In this document: positions 51,234 to 59,268 of the stretch, one piece after another
How the letters are laid out: each line of letters begins with the position of its first letter
Position numbering within the stretch: the first letter of the stretch is position 1
Assembly (NCBI GenBank): GCA_964575185.1
Contig: CAZNPW010000007.1
Location: 15,638-79,637, forward strand
Length of the DNA: 64,000 bases
Origin: CAZNPW01 sp964575185
Lineage (GTDB): Bacteria; Pseudomonadota; Alphaproteobacteria; Rhodobacterales; Rhodobacteraceae
Reading direction: 5' to 3'
The notes under the pieces: generated by a model
Database searches by the model: none
Seen by the model: only the letters and a program-made list of their open reading frames with translations
What the model was told of the DNA's origin: nothing
Made by a program: the position numbers and the translations under genes

Positions 51234-52672
51234 TGCGCGCGCTCATGATCCAGGGCTGCGGGTCGAACGTCGGCAAGTCGCTGATCGTGGCGGGCTTGTG
51301 CCGGCTGGCGGCGCAGCGGGGGCTGCGGGTGGCGCCGTTCAAGCCGCAGAACATGTCGAACAATGCCGCCGTCACGGTCGACGGGGGGGAGATCGGGCGG
51401 GCGCAGGCGTTGCAGGCGCGGGCCTGCGGACTTGCCCCGCATACCGACATGAACCCGGTGCTGCTGAAGCCCGAATCGGAGACCGGCAGCCAGGTCATCG
51501 TGCAGGGGCGGCGGGTGGCGACGGTGCGGGCGCGGGAGTATGCGGCGATGAAGCCCGGGCTGATGGGGCCGGTCATGGAGAGTTTCGCGCGGCTGCGGGC
51601 GGCGCATGATCTCGTGATCGTCGAAGGCGCGGGGTCGCCGGCCGAGGTGAACCTGCGGGCGGGGGACATCGCCAACATGGGGTTCGCGCGCGCGGCGGAG
51701 GTGCCGGTGGTGCTGGTGGGCGACATCGACCGGGGGGGCGTGATCGCTCAGGTCGTGGGGACCCAAGGCGTGATGGACGCGGGCGATGCGGCGATGATCG
51801 CGGGGTTCCTCGTCAACAAGTTCCGCGGCGACCCGCGGCTGTTCGACGACGGCTACCGGATGATCGCGGCGCGCACCGGCTGGCGCGGGTTCGGGGTGCT
51901 GCCGTGGTTTCCGCAGGCGCAGCGGCTGCCGGCGGAGGATGCGCTGGATTTGCCCCCGGTTTCGGGCACGGGGCCGGTCAAGGTCGCGGCGCTGGCGCTG
52001 AGCCGGATCGCGAACTTCGACGACCTCGACCCGCTGGCGGCGGAGCCGGGGGTGCGGCTGGTGATGGTCCGGGCGGGGGAGGCGGTGCCGGGGGACGCGC
52101 GGCTGGTCGTGATCCCGGGGTCGAAGAGCACGCGGGCGGACCTGGCCTTCCTGCGGGCGCAGGGGTGGGACGTGGACATCGCGGCGCATGTCCGGCGGGG
52201 CGGGCATGTCTGGGGCATCTGCGGCGGCTACCAGATGCTCGGGCGGTCGGTGAGCGACCCGGAGGGGATGGAGGGGCCGCCGGGGGAGACGGCGGGGCTG
52301 GGGCTTCTGGACGTGACGACGGTGATGACGCCGGACAAGCGGCTGACGCGCACGGTCGCGGTGCGGGACGGGCTGGAGGTCGCGGGCTACGAGATCCACA
52401 TCGGGCGGACGGCCGGGCCGGACTGCGCGCGGCCCTTCGCGACGGTGGACGGGCGGGCGGAGGGGGCGGTATCGGCCGACGGGCGGATCGTCGGCACCTA
52501 CCTGCACGGCCTCTTTGCCGCGGACGCCTTCCGGGCGCGGGTGCTGGAGGGGCTGGGGGCCGCGCCGTCGGGGCTGGTGCACGGGGCGCTGGTCGAGGCG
52601 ACGCTCGATGCGCTGGCCGCGCATGTCGCGGCGCATGTGGACGTGGAGGGGCTTTTCGCGCTTGCGCGCTAG
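51233..52672 (+). CDS. cobQ: cobyric acid synthase
   Basis: 479-residue glutamine-dependent amidotransferase adding four amide groups to the adenosylated corrin. The N-terminal ATPase domain has QGCGSNVGKSLIVAGLCRLA and PFKPQNMSNNA. The glutaminase domain has the nucleophile Cys in WGICGGYQMLG and a catalytic His in YLHGLFA. ATG 51233 overlaps the nuclease stop by one base. The final codons (EGLFALAR and stop) are the first copy of a 28-bp tandem repeat. Confidence 0.95.
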   Translation: MRALMIQGCGSNVGKSLIVAGLCRLAAQRGLRVAPFKPQNMSNNAAVTVDGGEIGRAQALQARACGLAPHTDMNPVLLKPESETGSQVIVQGRRVATVRAREYAAMKPGLMGPVMESFARLRAAHDLVIVEGAGSPAEVNLRAGDIANMGFARAAEVPVVLVGDIDRGGVIAQVVGTQGVMDAGDAAMIAGFLVNKFRGDPRLFDDGYRMIAARTGWRGFGVLPWFPQAQRLPAEDALDLPPVSGTGPVKVAALALSRIANFDDLDPLAAEPGVRLVMVRAGEAVPGDARLVVIPGSKSTRADLAFLRAQGWDVDIAAHVRRGGHVWGICGGYQMLGRSVSDPEGMEGPPGETAGLGLLDVTTVMTPDKRLTRTVAVRDGLEVAGYEIHIGRTAGPDCARPFATVDGRAEGAVSADGRIVGTYLHGLFAADAFRARVLEGLGAAPSGLVHGALVEATLDALAAHVAAHVDVEGLFALAR

Positions 52673-52729
52673 GGAGGGGCTGTTCGCGCTCGCGCGCTAG
52701 GGAGGGGCTGTTCGCGCTGGCGCGCTAGG
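52646..52729 (+). repeat. 28-bp tandem repeat, three copies, at the cobQ 3' end
   Basis: Three near-identical units (GAGGGGCT.TTCGCGCT.GCGCGCTAGG pattern) at 52646, 52674 and 52702. The first contains the cobQ stop codon; the others lie beyond it. Units differ only at two or three bases. Confidence 0.95.
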
Positions 52730-52859
52730 GGGCGGCGATGTGGGCGGCGGGCGGGGCGGGGGGCGTCCCGGCGTGGGCCGGTTGCAGCGTGACGAGGCGC
52801 AAAAGCGCGGAGAGGCCGATGATGGCCCAGACGATGCGGCGGAGGAGGGGCGAGCGCAT
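52725..52859 (-). CDS. small membrane or secreted protein (tentative)
   Basis: 44-residue frame from ATG 52859 with a hydrophobic N-terminal segment (RRIVWAIIGLSALLRLVTL) and a Pro/Ala-rich tail, strongly GC-biased at third positions. The tail partly coincides with a REP-like sequence and the stop lies in the third 28-bp repeat, which weakens the case. No family is recognised. Confidence 0.35.
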   Translation of the reverse strand: MRSPLLRRIVWAIIGLSALLRLVTLQPAHAGTPPAPPAAHIAAP

Positions 52860-52945
52860 GAGCGAGCTTCGCGCCACGCGGGCGGCGGCGCCAGCCCCCT
52901 CACCGCAACTTGAACGGGGGCAGCGGCGGGGGTAGCCTCCGGGCC

Positions 52946-53839
52946 ATGCATGTCTCGACCCACCAGGCCGCGCAGGACCCCCGCAACGACGACCTGCGCC
53001 TGTGGGTGAACGGGCGGATCGTGCCGAAGGCCGAGGCGGTGGTCAGCGTCTACGACTCGGGTTTCATGCTGGGCGACGGGGTGTGGGAGGGCATCCGGCT
53101 GTATAACGGGCGCTGGGCCTTCGTCGACGACCACATGGAGCGGCTGTTCGAGGCGGCGCGGGCGATCGACCTGGATATCGGGATGACGCGCGAGGCGGTG
53201 AAGCGGGCGATCCTCGACACCCAGGCCGCGAACGGGATGGAGACCGATGCGCATTGCCGGCTGATGGTGACGCGGGGGGTGAAGACGCGGCCGTTCCAGA
53301 ACCCGCGCCTGTCGGAGCAGGGGCCGACGGTCGTCATCATCATGGAGCATTCCCGTCCGAATGCGCCGCGCCCGATCCGCATGGCGACGGTGCCGCATCT
53401 GCGGGGGCTGCCGATGACGCAGGACCCCAAGCTCAACAGCCATTCCAAGCTGAACTGCATCCTCGCGCTGATCGCGGCGCAGAAGGCGGGGGCGGACGAG
53501 GCCCTGATGCTGGACGTGCATGGTTTCGTGAACACGACCAACGCCTGCAACTTCTTTGTCGTGCGGAAGGGGGAGGTCTGGACCAGCACCGGCGACTACT
53601 GCATGAACGGGATCACGCGGGGGAAGGTGATCGACATCTGCGCCGCCGAGGGGATCGTCTGCCGGCAGAAGAACTTCAGCCTGGTGGAGACCTATTCGGC
53701 GGAGGAGGCCTTCCTGACCGGGACCTTCGGCGCGCAGACTCCGGTGGGGGAGATCGACGGACGGGTGATCGGAACGGGCCAGATGGGGCCGGTGACGCAG
53801 CGCATCCGGGCGGCCTACAGAAAGCTGGTCGGGGCGTGA
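52946..53839 (+). CDS. class IV aminotransferase, BCAT/D-amino-acid aminotransferase-like
   Basis: 297-residue fold-type IV PLP enzyme. The N-terminal part has YDSGFMLGDGVWEGIRLYNG; the PLP lysine is likely K168 in NSHSKLN. Where the family has Gly-x-x-x-Glu before the cofactor-binding Asn, this protein reads GFVNTTNACNFF, so the Glu that contacts the PLP ring nitrogen appears replaced by Thr197. Substrate is therefore uncertain. The stop overlaps the next gene (GTGA). In plants a related domain is fused to the homologue of that next gene. Confidence 0.82.
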   Translation: MHVSTHQAAQDPRNDDLRLWVNGRIVPKAEAVVSVYDSGFMLGDGVWEGIRLYNGRWAFVDDHMERLFEAARAIDLDIGMTREAVKRAILDTQAANGMETDAHCRLMVTRGVKTRPFQNPRLSEQGPTVVIIMEHSRPNAPRPIRMATVPHLRGLPMTQDPKLNSHSKLNCILALIAAQKAGADEALMLDVHGFVNTTNACNFFVVRKGEVWTSTGDYCMNGITRGKVIDICAAEGIVCRQKNFSLVETYSAEEAFLTGTFGAQTPVGEIDGRVIGTGQMGPVTQRIRAAYRKLVGA

Positions 53840-54555
53840 CGGTCCGGGTAGCCATGTGGTCCGGCCCGCGGAACCTGTCGACCGCGCTGATGTACAGCTT
53901 TGCCGCGCGGGGGGATGCGCGGGTCTGGGACGAGCCGTTCTATGCGGCCTATCTGGCGGCGACGGGCCTCGCGCATCCGATGGCGGCGGAGGTGATCGCG
54001 GCGGGGGAGGTCGATCCGGCGCGGGTGGCGGCGGCCTGCCTGGCCGATGTGCCGGAGCCGGTGTTCTACCAGAAGCACATGACGCTGCACATGATTGCGG
54101 GCTTCGACCGGGGGTTCATGGCGCGGGTCGCGAACGTCTTCCTGATCCGCCACCCCGCCCGGGTGATCGCGAGCTATGCCGCCAAGCGCGAGGCGCCGGT
54201 GCTGGACGACATCGGCTTCGTGCAGCAGTGGGAGCTGTTCGATCAGGTCTGCCAGGCGCAGGGCGCGGCCCCCCCGGTGATCGACAGCGCCGCGGTGCGG
54301 GCCGATCCGGGGCGGGTGCTGGCGGGCCTCTGCGCGCGGCTGGGCATCCCCTGGACCGACCGGATGCTGTCCTGGCCCGCCGGGCCGAAGCCGTATGACG
54401 GGGTCTGGGCCGCGCACTGGTACGGCGCGGTGCATGGCTCCACCGGCTTCGGCGGGCCTGAGGGGCCGCTGCCGGTGCTGGCGGGCGAGGCGGCGCGGCT
54501 GTGCGATGCGGCCTGGCCGTGGTACGAGCGGATGCGGCCCTATCTGGAGTCGTGA
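53836..54555 (+). CDS. sulfotransferase-like P-loop protein, partner of the class IV aminotransferase
   Basis: 239-residue protein with the sulfotransferase-type P-loop AMWSGPRNLSTALMYSF and a second nucleotide-site region with NVFLIRHPARVIASYAAKR. Later landmarks are GPKPYDGVWAAHWY and VHGSTGF. These match the N-terminal half of plant proteins named branched-chain aminotransferase-like, whose C-terminal half matches the upstream gene (from memory of those sequences). GTG 53836 overlaps the aminotransferase stop. The reaction is unknown. Confidence 0.8.
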   Translation: MTVRVAMWSGPRNLSTALMYSFAARGDARVWDEPFYAAYLAATGLAHPMAAEVIAAGEVDPARVAAACLADVPEPVFYQKHMTLHMIAGFDRGFMARVANVFLIRHPARVIASYAAKREAPVLDDIGFVQQWELFDQVCQAQGAAPPVIDSAAVRADPGRVLAGLCARLGIPWTDRMLSWPAGPKPYDGVWAAHWYGAVHGSTGFGGPEGPLPVLAGEAARLCDAAWPWYERMRPYLES

Positions 54556-54582
54556 ACGGACGTTCGGCACCCAGCCGCCGGG

Positions 54583-55488
54583 TCAGTCGGGTGCGAGCCG
54601 GCTTGGAAAACCGTCGGCGCGCAGGGGGGTGGCGAGCGCGTCCTCGAGGAGCTTGACGATCTGCGTGGAGTTGGCGTCGCCGCCGTAGGCGGCGCGGCCG
54701 CGCAGGAAGGTCTGCATGGCGACCGATGCGAGGTCGAGCGGCACGCCGTGGCGCTGGCCGAGGCCGAGCGCGAAGCCCAGGTCCTTGAGCGCGAGGTCCA
54801 TGCCGAAGCCGACGTCGTAGCTGCCGTTCAGGATCAGCTGCCCTTCGGTTTCGTGGACGAAGCTGGTGCCGCTGCTGGCGGCGATGATCTCCCACGCGGT
54901 GCGCAGGTCGAGGCCGCCCTTCGCCGCCAGCATCAGCGCCTCGCCGTCGGCCAGGAGGTGGATGAAGGCCAGCATGTTGGTGATGACCTTGATGACCGCC
55001 GCCTTGCCGAGCGGGCCGGCGTGGAAGAGCCGTTCGCCCATCGCCTGCAGGGCGGGGCGGTGCAGCGCGAAAAGGTCCGGGTCGCCGCCGACGATGACGG
55101 TGATGCGCCCGCTGGCGGCGCGGTGGACGCCGCCGGTGACCGGGCATTCGAGCATCCGCACGCCGCTTGCCGCGCAGCGGTCGGCGAAGGCCAGGACCTC
55201 GGCCTCGCCCAGGGTGGACATCTCGATCCAGGTGGCGCCCGCGGGCAGGGCGGGCAGGAGCGCGTCGAGCACGCGGGCGGAGGCGGCGGGGGAGGGCAGG
55301 CAGGTGATGACGGCGTCGGCGGCGCGGGCCGTGGCCGCGGGCGTGTCGGCCCAGGCCGCGCCGGCCGCGACGAGGCCGGCGGCGGCGGCGGGGTCGAGGT
55401 CGGTGACGGTCAGGGGCAGGCCCGCGCGCACGAGGCTCATGGCCAGATGGCGGCCGAGGTTGCCGAGGCCGATGAACCCGTAGCGCAT
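54583..55488 (-). CDS. NAD(P)-dependent beta-hydroxyacid dehydrogenase family protein
   Basis: 301-residue member of the 3-hydroxyisobutyrate/6-phosphogluconate dehydrogenase superfamily. The Rossmann start is YGFIGLGNLGRHLA. The substrate-binding motif is DCPVTGG-like (ECPVTGGVHRAASG), and the catalytic Lys should be in GKAAVIKVITNML. Substrate unknown; it converges on the sulfotransferase-like gene. Confidence 0.85.
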   Translation of the reverse strand: MRYGFIGLGNLGRHLAMSLVRAGLPLTVTDLDPAAAAGLVAAGAAWADTPAATARAADAVITCLPSPAASARVLDALLPALPAGATWIEMSTLGEAEVLAFADRCAASGVRMLECPVTGGVHRAASGRITVIVGGDPDLFALHRPALQAMGERLFHAGPLGKAAVIKVITNMLAFIHLLADGEALMLAAKGGLDLRTAWEIIAASSGTSFVHETEGQLILNGSYDVGFGMDLALKDLGFALGLGQRHGVPLDLASVAMQTFLRGRAAYGGDANSTQIVKLLEDALATPLRADGFPSRLAPD

Positions 55489-55687
55489 GTGTGTCCCCCG
55501 CAGGTGCCGGGGCGATGCTAGAGGAGGAAGTTCGCGCTGTCCTAGATTTCCGGCAGGGTGACGCCCGCGACGACGACGATGATGTCGGGGTATGGCTCAC
55601 GTCCTGGCGGGCATCGGACTGGTGAAGGCAAGCTCGCGCGCACCGGTTTACGACTGAAACCTGAACGGCGGGTGGCCTGGTGGCCGC

Positions 55688-56914
55688 CTACCCCTTCACC
55701 CGCGCGTTCCGGGCCGCGATGAGGCGCAGGCGGAGGGCGTTGAGGCGGATGAAGCCGGCGGCGTCCTTCTGGTCGTAGGCGCCGGCGTCTGCCTCGAAGG
55801 TGACGTGCTTTTCGGAATAGAGCGAGTGGGGGGACCAGCGGGCGACGGTCCTTGCCGAACCTTTGTACAGTTTCACGCGGACGGTGCCGGTGACGTGCTG
55901 CTGGCTGTGGTCGATGAGGGCCTGGAGCATCTCGCGTTCGGGGGAGAACCAGAAGCCGTTGTAGATGAGCTCGGCGTAGCGGGGCATGAGGCTGTCCTTC
56001 AGGTGCCCGGCCCCGGCGTCGAGGGTGATCTGCTCGATGCCGCGGTGGGCTTCCAGCAGGATCGTGCCGCCGGGGGTCTCGTAGAGGCCGCGGGACTTCA
56101 TGCCGACGAAGCGGTTTTCGACGAGGTCGAGCAGGCCTATGCCGTGCTTCGACCCGAGGGTGTTGAGTTCGGCCAGCAGCGCGGCGGGGGTGAACGAACG
56201 TCCGTTCACCGCGACCGGATCGCCCTTCGCGAAGGTGATCTCGACCATCTCGGGCGTGTCGGGGGCGTCCTCGGGGCGGGTGACGCGCTGGGCGACGTCG
56301 TCGGGGGCTTCCTCGGCGGGGTTTTCCAGGACCTTCCCCTCGCTGGACGTGTGCAGGAGGTTCGCGTCGACGCTGAAGGGGGCCTCGCCGCGCTTGTCGC
56401 GGGCGATGGGGATCTGGTGCGCCTCGGCGAAGGCGAGGAGCTGGGTGCGGCTTTGCAGGCTCCACTCGCGCCAGGGGGCGATGACGCGGATCGCGGGGTC
56501 GAGCGCGGCGGCGGAAAGCTCGAACCGGACCTGGTCGTTGCCCTTGCCGGTGGCACCATGGGCCACGGCATCGGCCCCGGTTTCACGCGCGATGCGGACG
56601 AGGTGCTGCGCGATCAGGGGGCGGGCGATGGAGGTGCCGAGGAGGTAGAGGCCTTCGTAGAGCGCGTTGGCGCGGAACATCGGGAAGACGAAGTCGCGGA
56701 CGAACTCCTCGCGCACGTCCACGATGTGGATGTTCGAGGGCGCGATGCCGAGGAGGAGGGCCTTCTGGCGCGCCGGTTCGAGCTCTTCGCCCTGGCCGAG
56801 GTCGGCGGTGAAGGTCACGACCTCGCAGCCGTATTCGGTCTGCAGCCATTTGAGGATGATCGAGGTGTCGAGCCCGCCGGAGTAGGCGAGGACGACTTTC
56901 TTCGGATTCTGCAT
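55688..56914 (-). CDS. argG: argininosuccinate synthase
   Basis: 408-residue ATP-dependent ligase joining citrulline and aspartate in arginine synthesis. The pyrophosphatase motif is VVLAYSGGLDTSIILKWL. Later conserved parts are HGATGKGNDQVRFE, APWREW, SVDANLLHTSSEG and GFWFSPER. ATG 56914 was chosen over an in-frame codon 18 bp upstream. The gene stands alone between unrelated genes. Confidence 0.97.
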   Translation of the reverse strand: MQNPKKVVLAYSGGLDTSIILKWLQTEYGCEVVTFTADLGQGEELEPARQKALLLGIAPSNIHIVDVREEFVRDFVFPMFRANALYEGLYLLGTSIARPLIAQHLVRIARETGADAVAHGATGKGNDQVRFELSAAALDPAIRVIAPWREWSLQSRTQLLAFAEAHQIPIARDKRGEAPFSVDANLLHTSSEGKVLENPAEEAPDDVAQRVTRPEDAPDTPEMVEITFAKGDPVAVNGRSFTPAALLAELNTLGSKHGIGLLDLVENRFVGMKSRGLYETPGGTILLEAHRGIEQITLDAGAGHLKDSLMPRYAELIYNGFWFSPEREMLQALIDHSQQHVTGTVRVKLYKGSARTVARWSPHSLYSEKHVTFEADAGAYDQKDAAGFIRLNALRLRLIAARNARVKG

Positions 56915-57018
56915 GTGACTTCCCAGTGACACGTGGGGTGCGGTTAACGCGAGGGCGAAGGCGGTGCAAGCAGAGGCCGAAGTGCCTGCGCGCTCAGGGT
57001 TTCACATTTGCAAGTTGG

Positions 57019-57058
57019 TATGGTAAGAAAGCAAGGCCGTTCGGCAGAACGGCCTTGC
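57019..57058 (-). terminator. intrinsic terminator (minus strand)
   Basis: An 11-bp perfect stem (GCAAGGCCGTT / AACGGCCTTGC) with a 6-nt loop, followed on the minus strand by TTTCTTACC. It lies about 60 bp beyond the winged-helix-like gene and probably ends its transcript. A 36-codon frame runs through it but is probably not a gene. Confidence 0.6.
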
Positions 57059-57120
57059 CAAGGACTACGCGCACGCGTTGCGTGTCGGTATGATGGCTTG
57101 CCACATGGGTTACTCCTTTC

Positions 57121-57600
57121 TCATGCGCCCGCAGGGCTGGGGTGGGAGTTGAAGCCGGGGCGGTCGTCAGCCGCCTCGGCTTCGGTTTCTGCCGATGCTG
57201 CCGCACCAGCATTCTCATTGGGGCTCTCATAACCCGCGACGGTCCAGACGCCGTTGTTGAGGGTGATGCGCCCGGCATTCTTTGTCCGCGATAGCGTCGA
57301 CACAAGGGTCGTCTCGCCGAGGTCCTCCCGCCAGTTGGCGCGCAAGTGCAGCAGCAAGTCCGCCTTTGTCATCGGCCCCGCTTCGCTTAAGGATTGGACG
57401 ATCATGTCGGCGATGGTGGCATCTTTAGTACGCAAACCGCCGCTGGACACATGGTGTTGGCTTTCGTCGGCGTCCGATGACAAGCGCCGCAACACGCGCT
57501 CCGCGACCTGCAGTTCTGTCAACTCCGCCTGCGCCGCAGCAATGACCGCCTGCAGCTCTTGCGCGCGCTCGCGAATGCGTTGTGTGTAACCGGCCTTCAT
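57121..57600 (-). CDS. hypothetical protein with winged-helix-like domain
   Basis: 159-residue protein of unknown family. Residues ~5-45 form a likely coiled coil (RERAQELQAVIAAAQAEL). Residues ~65-125 look like a winged helix: TIADMIVQSLSEAGPMTKAD then LVSTLSRTKNAGRITLNNG, with a final WTVAGY strand. An acidic Ala-rich tail follows. AGGAGA precedes ATG 57600. Codon use is less GC-biased than in the neighbours, and the flanking gaps are also less GC-rich, suggesting later acquisition. DNA binding is an inference from the fold. Confidence 0.65.
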   Translation of the reverse strand: MKAGYTQRIRERAQELQAVIAAAQAELTELQVAERVLRRLSSDADESQHHVSSGGLRTKDATIADMIVQSLSEAGPMTKADLLLHLRANWREDLGETTLVSTLSRTKNAGRITLNNGVWTVAGYESPNENAGAAASAETEAEAADDRPGFNSHPSPAGA

Positions 57601-57780
57601 CGAGACATCTCCTAGGCGTAGACGTTATGCCCGCGAATCACTTGGTCTGCAAGTGTCAAAAGCAAATCCGCCGGTGGTCTCCGCCTTGGGGCGGGTTGTT
57701 TGATTGGCTAACCGCCACCAAACACTCTCTCGCGACTGTTTGGGATTGCCTATCGCGCCAGATAGCTGCACAAACCTGAT

Positions 57781-59025
57781 ATGTCTTTCGCTTCCGCCGC
57801 CCTTGCCGCCGAGGCCGCGCTGCGGGACCTGTTCCCGCCGACGCCGCTGCAGCGCAACGACCATCTGTCGGAGCGCTGGGGCGCCGACATCTGGCTGAAG
57901 CGCGAGGATCTGTCCCCGGTGCGCAGCTACAAGCTGCGCGGGGCGTTCAACGCGATGCGGAAGGTGCGGGCGGCGGACCCGGGGCAGCGGCATTTCGTCT
58001 GCGCGAGTGCGGGCAACCACGCGCAGGGCGTGGCCTTCGCCTGCCGGCATTTCGGGATGCGGGGGACGGTGTTCATGCCGGTGACGACCCCGGCGCAGAA
58101 GATCATGAAGACGAAGGTCTTCGGCGGCGGGCAGGTGGAGGTGGTGCTGACGGGCGACTACTTCGACCAGGCGCTGGCGGCGGCGCAAGGGTTCTGCGCG
58201 GCGGAGGGGGCGCATTTCCTGTCGCCCTTCGACGATGCCGACGTGATCGAGGGGCAGGCGACGGTGGGGGTGGAGGTGCTGGCGCAGCTCGGCGCCGCGC
58301 CGGACATGGTGGTGCTGCCGGTGGGCGGGGGCGGGCTGTCCGCGGGGGTCACGTCCTATCTGCGCGAGGCGGCCCCGGCGACGGGGTTCCGCTTCGTGGA
58401 GCCGCTGGGGGGCGCGAGCCTGATGGCCGCGCTGCGGGCGGGGCGGCCGGAGCGGCTGGCGCGGGTCAACAGCTTCGTCGACGGGGCGGCGGTGGCGCGG
58501 CTGGGGGACCGGACCTGGGCGCGGTTGTCGTGGATCGACCCGGCCTGGGTGCACCTCGCGCCCGAGGACAGGATCTGCATCACCATGCTCGAGATGCTGA
58601 ACGTGGAAGGGATCGTGCTGGAGCCGGCCGGGGCGCTGGCGGTGGACGTGCTGCCGGAGCTGGCGGGGGAGATCCGCGGCAAGGTGGTGGTTTGCGTGAC
58701 ATCGGGCGGCAACTTCGACTTCGAACGGCTGCCCGAGGTGAAGGAGCGGGCGCAGCGCTTCGCGGGGCTGAAGAAGTACTTCATCCTGCGGATGCCGCAG
58801 CGGCCCGGCGCGCTGCGCGAGTTCCTGGGGATGCTGGGGCCGGACGACGACATCGCGCGGTTCGAGTATCTGAAGAAGTCGGCGCGCAACTTCGGGTCGG
58901 TGCTGATCGGGATCGAGACCTCGGAGGCGGGCAACTTCGCCCGGCTGGTCGCGCGGCTGGAGGAGGGCGGGTTCGTCTGGCGCGACATCACGGGGGACGA
59001 GACGCTGGCGGAGTTCCTGGTGTAG
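57781..59025 (+). CDS. ilvA: threonine ammonia-lyase (short form)
   Basis: 414-residue PLP enzyme making 2-oxobutanoate for isoleucine synthesis. The PLP lysine lies in SYKLRGAFNAM, the substrate loop is SAGNHAQGVA, and the phosphate-binding turn is GGGGLSAG. The C-terminal ~90 residues form one ACT-like regulatory domain (YFILRMPQRPGALREFLGML), as in the Bacillus-type shorter enzyme. The ATG has no clear Shine-Dalgarno. Feedback by isoleucine is expected but cannot be read from sequence. Confidence 0.95.
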   Translation: MSFASAALAAEAALRDLFPPTPLQRNDHLSERWGADIWLKREDLSPVRSYKLRGAFNAMRKVRAADPGQRHFVCASAGNHAQGVAFACRHFGMRGTVFMPVTTPAQKIMKTKVFGGGQVEVVLTGDYFDQALAAAQGFCAAEGAHFLSPFDDADVIEGQATVGVEVLAQLGAAPDMVVLPVGGGGLSAGVTSYLREAAPATGFRFVEPLGGASLMAALRAGRPERLARVNSFVDGAAVARLGDRTWARLSWIDPAWVHLAPEDRICITMLEMLNVEGIVLEPAGALAVDVLPELAGEIRGKVVVCVTSGGNFDFERLPEVKERAQRFAGLKKYFILRMPQRPGALREFLGMLGPDDDIARFEYLKKSARNFGSVLIGIETSEAGNFARLVARLEEGGFVWRDITGDETLAEFLV

Positions 59026-59100
59026 GCGACCCGGCGCAGGCTGCGTTCCGGGGACGGCCGGGACGGGCCTCGACCCTGCCGCCGGACATGCGGATCGGGT

Positions 59101-59124
59101 GAGGTCCCGGCCTTCGCCGGGACG
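59101..59124 (+). repeat. REP-like palindrome after ilvA
   Basis: GAGGTCCCGGCC-TTCG-CCGGGACG, identical over 24 bases to the copy inside cobK (39940). A degenerate inverted partner may lie at about 59030-59060. Confidence 0.75.
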
Positions 59125-59228
59125 CGGAACCCTGGCGGACGTGTCGGCCCTTGCAGACTCGGGGCCGCCCCCGTATATCCGCCTTGACAGCGCGACCGGC
59201 CTCCACCCCCGGCAGCATCGACCTTCGG

Positions 59229-59253
59229 AAACGGGCCGCTGCGGGCCCGTTTT
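59229..59253 (+). terminator. intrinsic terminator/attenuator in the rimP leader
   Basis: A 9-bp stem AAACGGGCC / GGCCCGTTT with a 6-nt loop and TTTT, ending 16 bp before the rimP start codon. It either ends transcripts arriving from ilvA or acts as an attenuator in the rimP-nusA leader. Confidence 0.7.
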
Positions 59254-59268
59254 GCATTTCCAGGCCAC

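Noticed and set aside
52738..52935. 65-codon plus-strand frame before the aminotransferase
   Set aside because: Composition is not coding-like and the aminotransferase start at 52946 has a better N terminus. A minus-strand frame there looks slightly better and was kept at low confidence.
56994..57104. 36-codon frame starting at a GTG after AAAGGAG on the minus strand
   Set aside because: A 13-codon ATG frame competes at the same Shine-Dalgarno, and the frame runs through a perfect terminator stem. More likely the 3' untranslated part of the winged-helix-like gene.
59184..59189. TTGACA as a -35 box before rimP
   Set aside because: No -10-like hexamer occurs 16-18 bp downstream; the nearby GTATAT lies upstream of it.
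59031..59268. tRNA gene before rimP, as in metY-rimP of E. coli
   Set aside because: No cloverleaf or GTTC-type T-loop could be found; the region holds a REP-like element and a terminator.
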